From: Oryzias latipes
Lineage: Eukaryota; Chordata; Actinopteri; Beloniformes; Adrianichthyidae
Assembly (NCBI RefSeq): GCF_002234675.1
Contig: NC_019867.2
Span: 31,686,614-31,750,613 of the forward strand
Length of the DNA stretch: 64,000 bases
Direction of reading: 5' to 3'
Below, piece by piece: positions 29,901 through 38,376 of this stretch (position 1 is its first letter; every line of letters begins with the position of its first letter). Both the position numbers and the translations under genes were made by a program. A model generated the notes under the pieces. It saw only the letters and a program-made list of their open reading frames with translations. It was not told where the DNA came from and made no database searches.

Positions 29901-31627
29901 GTGTTAAAGTCTGGGGTGGGTCTATAAGGCTGGGGTGGGTGTTAAAGTCTGGGGTGGGTCTAAAGGGCTGGGGTGGGTCTAAAAGGCTGGGGTGGGTCTA
30001 AAGGGCTGGGGTGGGTCTAAAAGGCTGGGGTGGGTCTAAAGGGCTGGGGTGGGTCTATAAGGCTGGGGTGGGTCTAAAGGGCTGGGGTGGGTGTTAAAGT
30101 CTGGGGTGGGTCTATAAGGCTGGGGTGGGTGTTAAAGTCTGGGGTGGGTCTAAAAGGCTGGGTGGGTCTAAAAGGCTGGGGTGGGTCTAAAGGGCTGGGG
30201 TGGGTCTAAAAGGCTGGGGTGGGTCTAAAGGGCTGGGGTGGGTGTTAAAGTCTGGGGTGGGTCTATAAGGCTGGGGTGGGTCTAAAGGGCCTGGGTGGGT
30301 CTAAAGGGCTGGGGTGGGTCTAAAAGCTGGGGTGGGTCTAAAAGGCTGGGGTGGGTCTAAAAGGCTGGGGTGGGTCTAAAGGGCTGGGGTGGGTCTAAAG
30401 GTCTGGGGTGGGTCTAAAGGGCCTGGGTGGGTCTAAAGGGCTGGGGTGGGTGTTAAAGTCTGGGGTGGGTCTAAAGGGCTGGGGTGGGTCTAAAGGGCTG
30501 TGGTGGGTCTAAAGGGCCTGGGTGGGTCTAAAGGGCTGGGGTGGGTGTTAAAGTCTGGGGTGGGTCTAAAGGGCTGGGGTGGGTCTAAAGGGCTGTGGTG
30601 GGTCTAAAGGGCCTGGGTGGGTCTAAAGGGCTGTGGTGGGTCTAAAGGTCTGGGGTGGGTCTAAAGGGCCTGGGTGGGTCTAAAGGGCTGGGGTGGGTCT
30701 AAAAGCTGGGGTGGGTCTAAAAGGCTGGGGTGGGTCTAAAAGGCTGGGGTGGGTCTAAAGGGCTGGGGTGGGTCTAAAGGGCTGTGGTGGGTCTAAAGGT
30801 CTGGGGTGGGTCTAAAGGGCCTGGGTGGGTCTAAAGGGCTGGGGTGGGTGTTAAAGTCTGGGGTGGGTCTAAAGGGCTGTGGTGGGTCTAAAGGGCCTGG
30901 GTGGGTCTAAAGGGCTGGGGTGGGTGTTAAAGTCTGGGGTGGGTCTAAAGGGCTGGGGTGGGTCTAAAGGGCTGTGGTGGGTCTAAAGGTCTGGGGTGGG
31001 TCTAAAGGGCCTGGGTGGGTCTAAAGGGCTGGGGTGGGTGTTAAAGTCTGGGGTGGGTCTAAAAGGCTGGGGTGGGTCTAAAAGGCTGGGGTGGGTCTAA
31101 AGGGCTGTGGTGGGTCTAAAGGTCTGGGGTGGGTCTAAAGGGCCTGGGTGGGTCTAAAGGGCTGGGGTGGGTCTAAAAGCTGGGGTGGGTCTAAAAGGCT
31201 GGGGTGGGTCTAAAAGGCTGGGGTGGGTCTAAAGGGCTGGGGTGGGTCTAAAGGGCTGTGGTGGGTCTAAAGGGCCTGGGTGGGTCTAAAGGGCTGGGGT
31301 GGGTGTTAAAGTCTGGGGTGGGTCTAAAGGGCTGGGGTGGGTCTAAAGGGCTGTGGTGGGTCTAAAGGGCCTGGGTGGGTCTAAAGGGCTGGGGTGGGTG
31401 TTAAAGTCTGGGGTGGGTCTAAAGGGCTGTGGTGGGTCTAAAGGTCTGGGGTGGGTCTAAAGGGCCTGGGTGGGTCTAAAGGGCTGGGGTGGGTGTTAAA
31501 GTCTGGGGTGGGTCTAAAAGGCTGGGGTGGGTCTAAAGGGCTGGGGTGGGTGTTAAAGTCTGGGGTGGGTCTAAAAGGCTGGGGTGGGTCTAAAGGGCTG
31601 GGGTGGGTCTAAAAGGCTGGGGTGGGT
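29900..31627 (+). repeat. 19-bp G-rich minisatellite downstream of FUT7
   Basis: About 90 copies of GGGCTGGGGTGGGTCTAAA. Variants include AAGGCTGGGG, GGGCCTGGG, GGGCTGTGG and a GTGTTAAAGTCTGGGG form. The variants recur in fixed order, so longer multi-unit blocks have been duplicated. G-runs of 3-4 recur densely on the plus strand. Confidence 0.95.
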
Positions 31628-31942
31628 CGCGCTATCTCCCTGTTTTCCAGATATCCTGCTTAACTCTTGGCTGATTACCTGAACCAGGTGTGTCCAGCCA
31701 GTCAGAACATTCTGAAATGCGGCCCTTGATCTAACTTCTGATGTAAAGAATGTAATTCTTATGAATGCTGTCTCAGTAATAGAAGTGTTTCCCAGCACAA
31801 TTCCAGTGAGGATCTGGTCTCTTCTTTCATTCTACTTTTTCTCTTGAATGATTGGTTCATGGAAACACTTCCATGTTTTTGTCCAGAGGAGCACTGGAGG
31901 CCAGCGAACAGGAAACCGGGTCTGTCCTGGTCTGGTGAGGGG

Positions 31943-32974
31943 CTAGCTGTGAACCCAGCCCTCCAGGTCCTGGTAGACCTTGCTGGCTGGCAGGCTGGGG
32001 TAACGTGCACAGATCTGACACAGCCGCTCCCTCCAGTCGGTGAGGGTCTTGATGCTGTGAGTGTGATGCCACTGCAGGTACCCCTCGTAGACCTGCCGGT
32101 CAGCGGCCACGTGCTTCAGATATGTGGCCAGCTCAGCTGTGCTCCTGAAGTCGGACACGTGGATGAAGGAGTGGGGTGGGGCCACAGCCTCATAGGTGGC
32201 CCTGCTGGGGCCCAGGACGACAGGAATGGCTCCTGATTGGAAGGCATTCCTCCACAGCTTCTCGCTGATGTAATCCCTTGCCTCTGAGTTCTCAAAGGCC
32301 AGATAGAACAGACACTTGGAGATGGTGGGGAGCAGCATGTGGTCTGGCAGTGGATTCTTCTTCCACCTTCCAAACACTTCAATGGGGATTTCCCTCTTCA
32401 GACTCTGGTAAACACCGGCCCGTGCCTGACTGGGCCTGTATTTGCTGACCAGCCAGCAGGCGAAATAAGAGCGGTTCGTTGCAGCTTGGACGTTTAACCT
32501 TTGTACTCCTGGCACCGTTACCCCGTACGGGACGGGGATGTCTGCATCCCGCCTGTAGCTCATAGTCCAGTTGAAGACGCCGTTGAGCTGGCGCAGATTG
32601 GCGTTGTTGACAGGAGGCTCCAGGGACATCCACACCCATCTCTGCCAGGCCGAGCGATGGCGAGGGAGGGCAGAGGCCCCCCTGCTCAGCTCCTGATGGT
32701 GGAACACCACCACATCCGCCGAGGGAAGAGCATCAGTGTCGTCCGTCAGGAAGCAGTGGCTGATGTTGTACGCTGTGAGACATTTGTCCCCTTTCAGGCT
32801 GTAAGACTGGCCAAACGGCCAGTGCCAGAGGAGGATGCTGATGTTTTTCTGAGGAGTGTGCGGACAGGGCTGTGGCGGGCCGGGCTTTGGGTCAAACAGG
32901 CTGGGGTAAAGCAGCAGCGAGAGGCAGCTGAGAAGCAGCAGAAGGCAAAGAAGCCGGGCTTCAGACTTGATCAT
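31943..32974 (-). CDS. fut7: FUT7-like alpha-1,3-fucosyltransferase
   Basis: A Golgi type II membrane enzyme of family GT10 that transfers fucose from GDP-fucose, the last step of sialyl-Lewis x synthesis on leukocyte selectin ligands. From ATG at 32974 the protein has 343 residues, about the size of human FUT7. It has a short basic cytoplasmic end (MIKSEAR), a leucine-rich signal anchor, a stem, then ILLWHWPFG, VVFHHQEL, VWMSLEPP, the YRRDADIPVPYG block and the catalytic signature FYLAFENSEARDYISEKLWRNAF with VPVVLGP-like IPVVLGPSRATYEA. It ends LTDWRERLCQICARYPSLPASKVYQDLEGW. NIS, NIS, NWT and NRS are candidate N-glycosylation sites. I prefer 32974 over an in-frame ATG at 33019 because a strong acceptor lies between them. 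The neighbours NPDC1 and ABCA2 support FUT7. Confidence 0.92.
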   Translation of the reverse strand: MIKSEARLLCLLLLLSCLSLLLYPSLFDPKPGPPQPCPHTPQKNISILLWHWPFGQSYSLKGDKCLTAYNISHCFLTDDTDALPSADVVVFHHQELSRGASALPRHRSAWQRWVWMSLEPPVNNANLRQLNGVFNWTMSYRRDADIPVPYGVTVPGVQRLNVQAATNRSYFACWLVSKYRPSQARAGVYQSLKREIPIEVFGRWKKNPLPDHMLLPTISKCLFYLAFENSEARDYISEKLWRNAFQSGAIPVVLGPSRATYEAVAPPHSFIHVSDFRSTAELATYLKHVAADRQVYEGYLQWHHTHSIKTLTDWRERLCQICARYPSLPASKVYQDLEGWVHS

Positions 32975-32981
32975 GGCTTCA

Positions 32982-33449
32982 CTGCAGATGAGGAAAGAAC
33001 AGAAGAAACCTGCTTTCATGCACTTTTATCAAGTCAGCCAAACAAAAACCTCACAGGAAGACAAAAAACCAAAACCCCAAACAAAGAAACAACACAATGA
33101 AAGCTTTGTTCAGCAAGATGAGACTAGTTTGCTTTTCTCCTGCCAAGTCTTCTGAGTTTAAAGAGAGATGTTTGAGAAAACATGCAGGAGAATTCCTGCT
33201 GAACGAAAAGCAAAAACAGACGTTTCTTTCCTGTCTGTTCTTGACACTCTGCGACTTTTTCTCCGTGAGATTCCACCAGTGTGAGCTGCTGTGCTGTCAG
33301 GCGTCCTGCATGTTTCAGAAGAGACCCCCAGTCTACAAACAGTGGTTGTAGAAGGATCCTCCAGCCGCCAGGGCGCAGTTTGCTTCACTTCAAACCATCA
33401 GATTGGCCATTTATGAAATAGGAAGGCTGGCAGGGAGGCCAGCACTTAC
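32982..33449 (-). other. FUT7 5' intron (predicted)
   Basis: On the minus strand a strong donor CAAG/GTAAGT ends an exon at 33450. A pyrimidine tract with CTCATCTGCAG ends at 32982, 8 bp upstream of the start codon. The predicted intron is 468 bp. This matches the usual FUT7 layout of a leader exon before the main coding exon. Confidence 0.6.
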
Positions 33450-33550
33450 CTTGATGAGACGGGATCTGGGGGGTGCGCTGTCAGGAACTGGACGTCCTCT
33501 GCAAACTGTAGAATGTCAAGGAAATCCTGCGCCACCAAATTTAGACTCAT
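33450..33550 (-). other. FUT7 leader exon, possible N-terminal coding extension
   Basis: The region upstream of the donor at 33450 contains an ATG at 33550. It is in frame, through the predicted splice, with the FUT7 ATG at 32974 and would add 36 codons without a stop. Its context (C at -3) is weaker than that of the downstream ATG (G at -3). It is therefore most likely 5' UTR, with the extension as an alternative. The exon's 5' end is unknown. Confidence 0.4.
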
Positions 33551-34535
33551 GCGTTGCTCAACGTGTCTGCTGGTTGTGGTCATCGGCAGAGTGTCACAAC
33601 GTCTCTCTCAGTTTCAAATGAGAAACGCCGATCACTGAGTCTGCACCAGCTCAGAGCCATGCCAGCATGGGAGGGTTCACTTTCACGTTTACTCAGATCT
33701 GAGGGCTGAATCTCCACCCAACCACCATGCAGAGATCCACAAAGTTTCCATCTACTCAAACTGCTCAAGAACGCTCAAACGTTATTCATTGAGTCCTGCA
33801 GGGAGAACAACTGGCTAAACTGGCTGAACATTGCAGTCAACCACAAACTGGTGTCATGGTTTGGGTTTCTTTGTATTGGTTTTTGCTTTCCATCTTGTTT
33901 CTGTCATGTTTGAGTTCTGTTTCCTGTTTTATTTTGAAAGGGTTACTGTTATGTCATGGTTTTAAGTTTTACTTCCCTAGGCCTAATCTCTCCTGATCAT
34001 GTTCACCTGTGTCTTGTCAGTGCTGTTTGTATTTAAGTCTTGTCTCTGCCTTCCTCTAGTGCTGGTCCATTACCGGCTCTTCCCTGACGGTCTTCTGCCA
34101 TGTTTTCATGGTTTACCACTGTGAGTTTTTTTAGGTTTCCCTGCTCTGCAGCGCTTTTTGTTTGAGAATAAACTCCTTGTCTCATGTCTCTGCATTTTGG
34201 GTCCTTCACGCTCACCAGCCCCTCCCAACCTGACAACTGGTCTTCCTCTTTCTGCTGTTCTGTTCTGCAGAGGAAATGCACGGTGCTGCATGTCTCCTGC
34301 TGGTAAAAACCACATCATGACTGTTAAACCGGCCTCTCCGCCCCGATCGTCCAGTCTGAAGGCGCTTTCTCTTGTACCACGGATGCCCAGCAGCAGTGTT
34401 CTGACAGAACGACAGGGTCTGTCAGTGTCAGTGGCACCGTATGTCCTAAGTATGTGTAACTTACATTATCCTTACAAATACTATATGATACACTCACCAT
34501 ATGCACGACAATGGTATGTTCTATTTTCATGATGT
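33551..34535. other. FUT7-ABCA2 intergenic region, FUT7 side
   Basis: It presumably contains the FUT7 promoter but shows no CpG island or clear motif. The 33850-34200 stretch, with runs of TTTTGTTTCCTGTTTT-type sequence and TTCACCTGTGTCTTGTC, resembles a common fish interspersed repeat. I cannot name it securely. Confidence 0.45.
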
Positions 34536-34539
34536 CCCG

Positions 34540-34760
34540 TTAACCCTTGTTCTATCCTAGGCACTTTAACATTGGGAGGTGGGTCATCTAGACCCACTAG
34601 ACAGTGCTCTGAACCTTTTTTCTTCAATGATTTGTGATCTTCACTGGTGTCCATGGATTACATGAAATCTTTCCACCTTTATCCACCTTTGTCATGGTAG
34701 GGAGAACACCTCAATGTAAGGGTGGGGGGGGGGGGTCATCTAAGATAGCACAAGGGTTGA
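34540..34760 (+). mobile_element. piggyBac-like MITE, uninterrupted copy
   Basis: The left end is TTAACCCTTGTTCTATCCTAG; the right end AGATAGCACAAGGGTTGA is its inverted repeat. The interior matches the outer element of 29379-29900 in opposite orientation. If TTAA is the target site, the right-hand copy has mutated to TTGA. Confidence 0.65.
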
Positions 34761-35094
34761 GTGGCTGCACAAACCTCAGATGTGTGCTTCCCTTAGAGAC
34801 ACTGCAACGACAATTGGGTTTTTGTCATGATCTTGTCACAATTTCTCATGGAGATAATTTATGAAGATTTTGCTTAAAATCACATTTCTTAGTATTTATT
34901 TTACTCAAATTGTTGTGAATCAGGAGCAGTGTACTACTGTAGCTGGGACATAGAAGCTACAATTGACGGTTCCCGAGCTCCCTGCTCTGCTCCATTCTGA
35001 TCATCCACCTGCAGACCAATGGATCCATGACCGTCTTTGTTTTCCTCGGCTGAGCTGGAATCTGGATCAGAACTGTGCCACTAGATAGCTACGA

Positions 35095-35355
35095 TATTTA
35101 TCCCCATTTATGTTGCTCCGCTAATGTTAGGTTGGGGGTGTGAGGGACTGTAAAACTGTTGGATGTTGGGAAGCAGGGGCAGGCTTACTCTGCACCAATG
35201 GTCCCGCCCACAACTCATGGGTGAATTTCTGAAGAACTCTTGCTGCTCTGCAGAAACTATGACCTAGAAACTGAGAGGTTTTTGGATTTTGGCTGAAAAT
35301 GGTGTCATTATATTTAAAAGACCAAAGTGAACAGATCAGAAGATGATTGTAGTGG
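35095..35355. repeat. Dispersed repeat, copy 1 (family shared with 40240-40470)
   Basis: Shared blocks with 40240-40470 include GTCCCGCCCACAA, GGGTGAATTTCTGA/GGGCGAATTTCTAA, CTGCTCTGCAGAAA/CTGCGCTGCAGAAA, AAAATGG and TTAAAAGACCA. Two diverged copies in one window imply an interspersed element whose class I cannot name. Confidence 0.55.
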
Positions 35356-35744
35356 GACTTTAGCACGCAGCCCCTCCTCTCCATGACCCTCCATGGCACA
35401 GACAGCCCACAATCCCGTAGCACCCGTACGTCTTAACCCCTACACAGGTGCGTGCGAGCAAGGCATCAGGTTGGCTCTGTCCCTGTGCCCCCAAACTCAG
35501 CCCAGATCCCAGTGTAACACATGACACAGGGTGCTGCTGCAGTCGCATCAGGAGCGCATAGTAACCAAACTCACTCAGCTTCTGTGTTTCTTCTCAAGGA
35601 TTCGATTTCCTCTGTTGGTATCCAGAAGTTCATCAGGTCTTGGAAACAATTGACAGACAGTCATAATAATATGGAAATAACAAATACATCTGTTCCCGTT
35701 CTGCCATTTTGTGAGGGTCAAAGGGTCTACATCATGCTTAATCT

Positions 35745-36420
35745 ACGTTTTGAGCTTTTAGGTGTTTTCTAATGTTCATTTCTCAGAAAGGAAACCCCAA
35801 AGTGGTATTTTGATCCATTGACACATTTCTGAGTTGTTGTTTCTCTTTCGGCTTTTCCCATCAGGGGTCGCCACAGTGAACGAGTCGCATGGTAAACTTG
35901 GCAATGTTTTACGCCGGATGCCCTTCCTGACCCAACCCGCTCAAAGCAACCGGGCTTGGGACCGGCACAGAGGTAGAGAAGGGAACAGGGAGCAGCCCGG
36001 AGTCGAACCCTGGTTTCACGGACGGAAGGCGCCGCAAACCAGCACGAGCTAAACGACTCCCCATTGACACTTTTCTGAGTATTCCTGTAAAAACCTGCTC
36101 TCTCAGACCCAATCCACAAAAACAAGTGGTTCCTCACATTATGACATCACAAAGGGAGGACCCGCCCCTTCCAGGAAGAGTCTTTACCTGCTAGCCCCGC
36201 CCCCAGGCTAACACACACACCCAATATCTCCGTGGAGCTAGTGGTGATCGGCTGAATGCTTTCCTTTATATGAACAACATGAACATCCGTCGTTGCAAAA
36301 GTTCGGTTAATTGTTTCCGTGGCAGAAACACAGAGACGCTGCTGAGGCCGCCTCTAGGTTGATGTAATGAAATGGGAAACACCCACAAGGAAGGAAAGGC
36401 AGAGCCTCAGAGAAATAACT
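35745..36420. repeat. Dispersed repeat, copy 2, split by a SINE
   Basis: Second copy of the family at 10190-10540, interrupted at 35834-36060 by a SINE with a long target duplication. The 3' half (36120-36420) aligns best with copy 1. Confidence 0.65.
35834..36060 (-). mobile_element. SINE with 19-bp target-site duplication
   Basis: The flanks CCATTGACACATTTCTGAG (35815-35833) and 36061-36079 match at 18 of 19 positions. Within are CTTTTCCCATCAGGGGTCGCC, TTTTACGCCGGATGCCCTTCC and GGGACCGGCACAGAG, all typical of an abundant teleost SINE. A reverse-strand B-box-like GGTTCGACTCC lies near 36000-36010, so the tRNA-like head is on the minus strand. Confidence 0.8.
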
Positions 36421-36556
36421 CATATTTAATAAAAAAAAATGGTTCTGTAGTTTGCCAAAGGTAACATATTATCATACATATGGACATGGTTTACTCTGAG
36501 AGGCTTAAGAAAAGCAGGATATAGAGCTTTTAAAATGTGTAAGGTTATCTGTTTAT

Positions 36557-37706
36557 GTGATGGACAGGTGAACCTTCCAGGGTGAAGCCCACATTCAGTG
36601 GCGGTTTTGGATATGGGCGATATGGGCGGTCGCCCAGGGCGGCACTTCATAGGGGGCGGCATTTGCCGTGCCCGATGCGTTGCACATAATGTGCTACTAC
36701 ATTCAAAGAGGATGCTAGGAGCTTTTAGTTTGAAATTGCCTCAGCAGCCGACACTTTACGCTTTTATTGTAACACATCAGACTCTTAAGAATGTCTTCAT
36801 CCTATTTCCTCTTCACATGTATGGTGCAAGCCTTAAAACCAACTAGTGTGAAATATTTCAGTCATTAAACCATGCAAACTGTTAGTGCAAAGGTGAGCTA
36901 ACACCTGTGCTCAGGTGAGTGTTTATGTTCTTCTAAAATGGATGGTGGAACCTGAAAAGAAGGAAGGAGAGTGCCCAGCCACCCCCACACCCAGACCCCC
37001 GCCGCAGCAGTAGCGGCAGCCGGAATCCCCCCAACGCCACACGGTAACAGGCAGGGAACAACCGCCGCCCGGGCGACCAAGACCGCCACCCAGGCCAGGG
37101 CCAGCAGGACCGCCGCGAGGCCCCCAGAGCCAGAGAGCAGGGAGGCGCAGAGGGAAAGAGAGCGCCGCCCCAGCCCAACCAGGAGAGCAGCCCCCCCTTG
37201 ATTTGTAATTTCTTATTATTATTTCCAGGCTTTCTTTGTTTTGTTCTGCAGCATGTTCATATTTGTATAATTTTGACAGAATATATTTCTATGGAGAGCA
37301 AAATATTACAAGTTATTTAAGGTTTAACTTGAGTTATTCTGGATTAATGTTCCTGTTTTTATTCATATTTATGTTCAACAAGTTCAGTTTAAAAGGTTTA
37401 AAAGTTTAGCTTTAGTGTGTTCAGTTAATGTTTATCTTCTTCGGCCCAAAACCTTAAGCGTGTTTTTAACTTAGGCCCCTGTGTGACTGAGTTTGACCCC
37501 CCCTGTAATACGAGTCTAGAAAATTCATGCATTTTTTGTGTAAAATGGCTAAATAGAAGATAGGGAACACAAGAGGATGTTGTCAAATTTTGTATGTGTG
37601 CGGGGGGGGGGGGCGCTGGTGGGGTTACTCGCGCAGGGAGTAAGTTAGTGTAGAACCGCCACTGCCCACATTCACCCAAGAGTAGCTGGGATAGGCTCCA
37701 GCAACC
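36557..37706. mobile_element. SINE-like repeat interrupted by a hAT element
   Basis: The flanks GTGAACCTTCCAGGGTGAAG...CCCACATTC and CACCCAAGAGTAGCTGGGAT plus AGGCTCCAGCAAC are two halves of a common fish repeat whose 3' end is GGGATAGGCTCCAGC. The hAT at 36596-37664 separates them. Confidence 0.6.
36596..37664. mobile_element. 1.07-kb non-autonomous hAT element with 8-bp target duplication
   Basis: The ends CAGTGGCGGTT and AACCGCCACTG are inverted repeats. The flanking duplication is CCCACATT at 36588-36595 and 37665-37672, perfect. The interior has a GC-rich block (36950-37200) and a G-homopolymer near 37603-37612. Its 76-codon open frame has no transposase similarity that I recognise. Confidence 0.88.
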
Positions 37707-38040
37707 CAGTGTTTTTTAATTTTATTTTTTTCTAAAGCGATGGGAATGGTTTCAAAAATGGATGTCTGGATGGAGAGTAGATATTTTTGCAGCTATCTTT
37801 ATTTAAACAGAAATTACAAGTATTTTTTTTAGTTAAAGTCTTTAGACATCCCTTTTTGCACATCATAACAGGTTTTAGCAGATTTTTTTCTGAGTTATAC
37901 AATTTACGGACAGAATAAAAAGTCACATTTGTGTAAAATGGGCTTTCTTTCTTCTATCCACTGGTTTGGATGAGTATTTGGTTTGCAGTCTGGTGACGTT
38001 GGTGTTTTATGACCTGGAATCATCCCACATCCAGCGCGTG
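37707..38040. other. Upstream of the ABCA2 CpG island
   Basis: A/T-rich sequence with no supported feature. Confidence 0.45.
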
Positions 38041-38083
38041 AGCAGCTTTAGTTTTTACATAACAGAGCGCGCGCGCGGGGTGT

Positions 38084-38094
38084 ACCCGGAAGTG
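38084..38094 (+). promoter_or_regulatory. ETS/GABP site ACCCGGAAGTG
   Basis: It matches the CCGGAAGT core typical of CpG-island promoters, 217 bp upstream of the ABCA2 ATG. The functional role is inferred. Confidence 0.5.
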
Positions 38095-38124
38095 CAGCCC
38101 TCCCTCCCCCGCCCGTTGGTGAGG

Positions 38125-38276
38125 ATGGATGAAGGCGGAAGCAGCTCCAACTGTCGCCGGCTCACAGGCGTCGTTCGGCCGCCTCTGATCCAGCACCACA
38201 GCGCCGGGCCGGGCCGTGCGGGATGAGGTCCCGCAGTGGAGTCACGCGCAGCCGCAGAGCGCCGCCGCGCTGTTGA
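38125..38276 (+). promoter_or_regulatory. Two upstream ORFs joined by an ATGA overlap, ABCA2 leader
   Basis: uORF1 (38125-38226, 33 residues) ends in TGA overlapping the ATG of uORF2 (38223-38276, 17 residues). uORF2 ends 34 bp before the ABCA2 ATG. If transcription starts upstream of 38125, ABCA2 translation would require reinitiation or leaky scanning. Confidence 0.45.
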
Positions 38277-38310
38277 ATTGTTGTAGCGGGACATACGAGC
38301 GGGACTCGGG

Positions 38311-38376
38311 ATGGGGTTCCTCCATCAGCTCCACCTTCTTCTGTGGAAGAACGTCTCTCTGAAAAGAAGGGGGCCG
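38311..38376 (+). CDS. abca2: ABCA2 exon 1
   Basis: 22 codons in a CpG island, phase 0, donor CCG/GTAAGC. The cytoplasmic N-terminus [12 protein letters not shown] is typical of ABCA1/2/7-type transporters. Confidence 0.92.

Larger units (their letters stand above)
38041..38310 (+). promoter_or_regulatory. ABCA2 promoter / 5' UTR CpG island
   Basis: An abrupt change to very CpG-rich sequence (runs of GCGCGCGC, repeated CCGCC) just before the ABCA2 start codon. There is no TATA box. An ETS-type site ACCCGGAAGTG lies at 38084-38094. Confidence 0.65.

Noticed and set aside
32501..33100. 199-codon plus-strand ORF over FUT7
   Set aside because: Antisense shadow of the clearly conserved fucosyltransferase.
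36971..37201. Ala/Pro/Arg-rich ORF inside the hAT element
   Set aside because: GC-rich sequence without stops. It shows no transposase or other domain.
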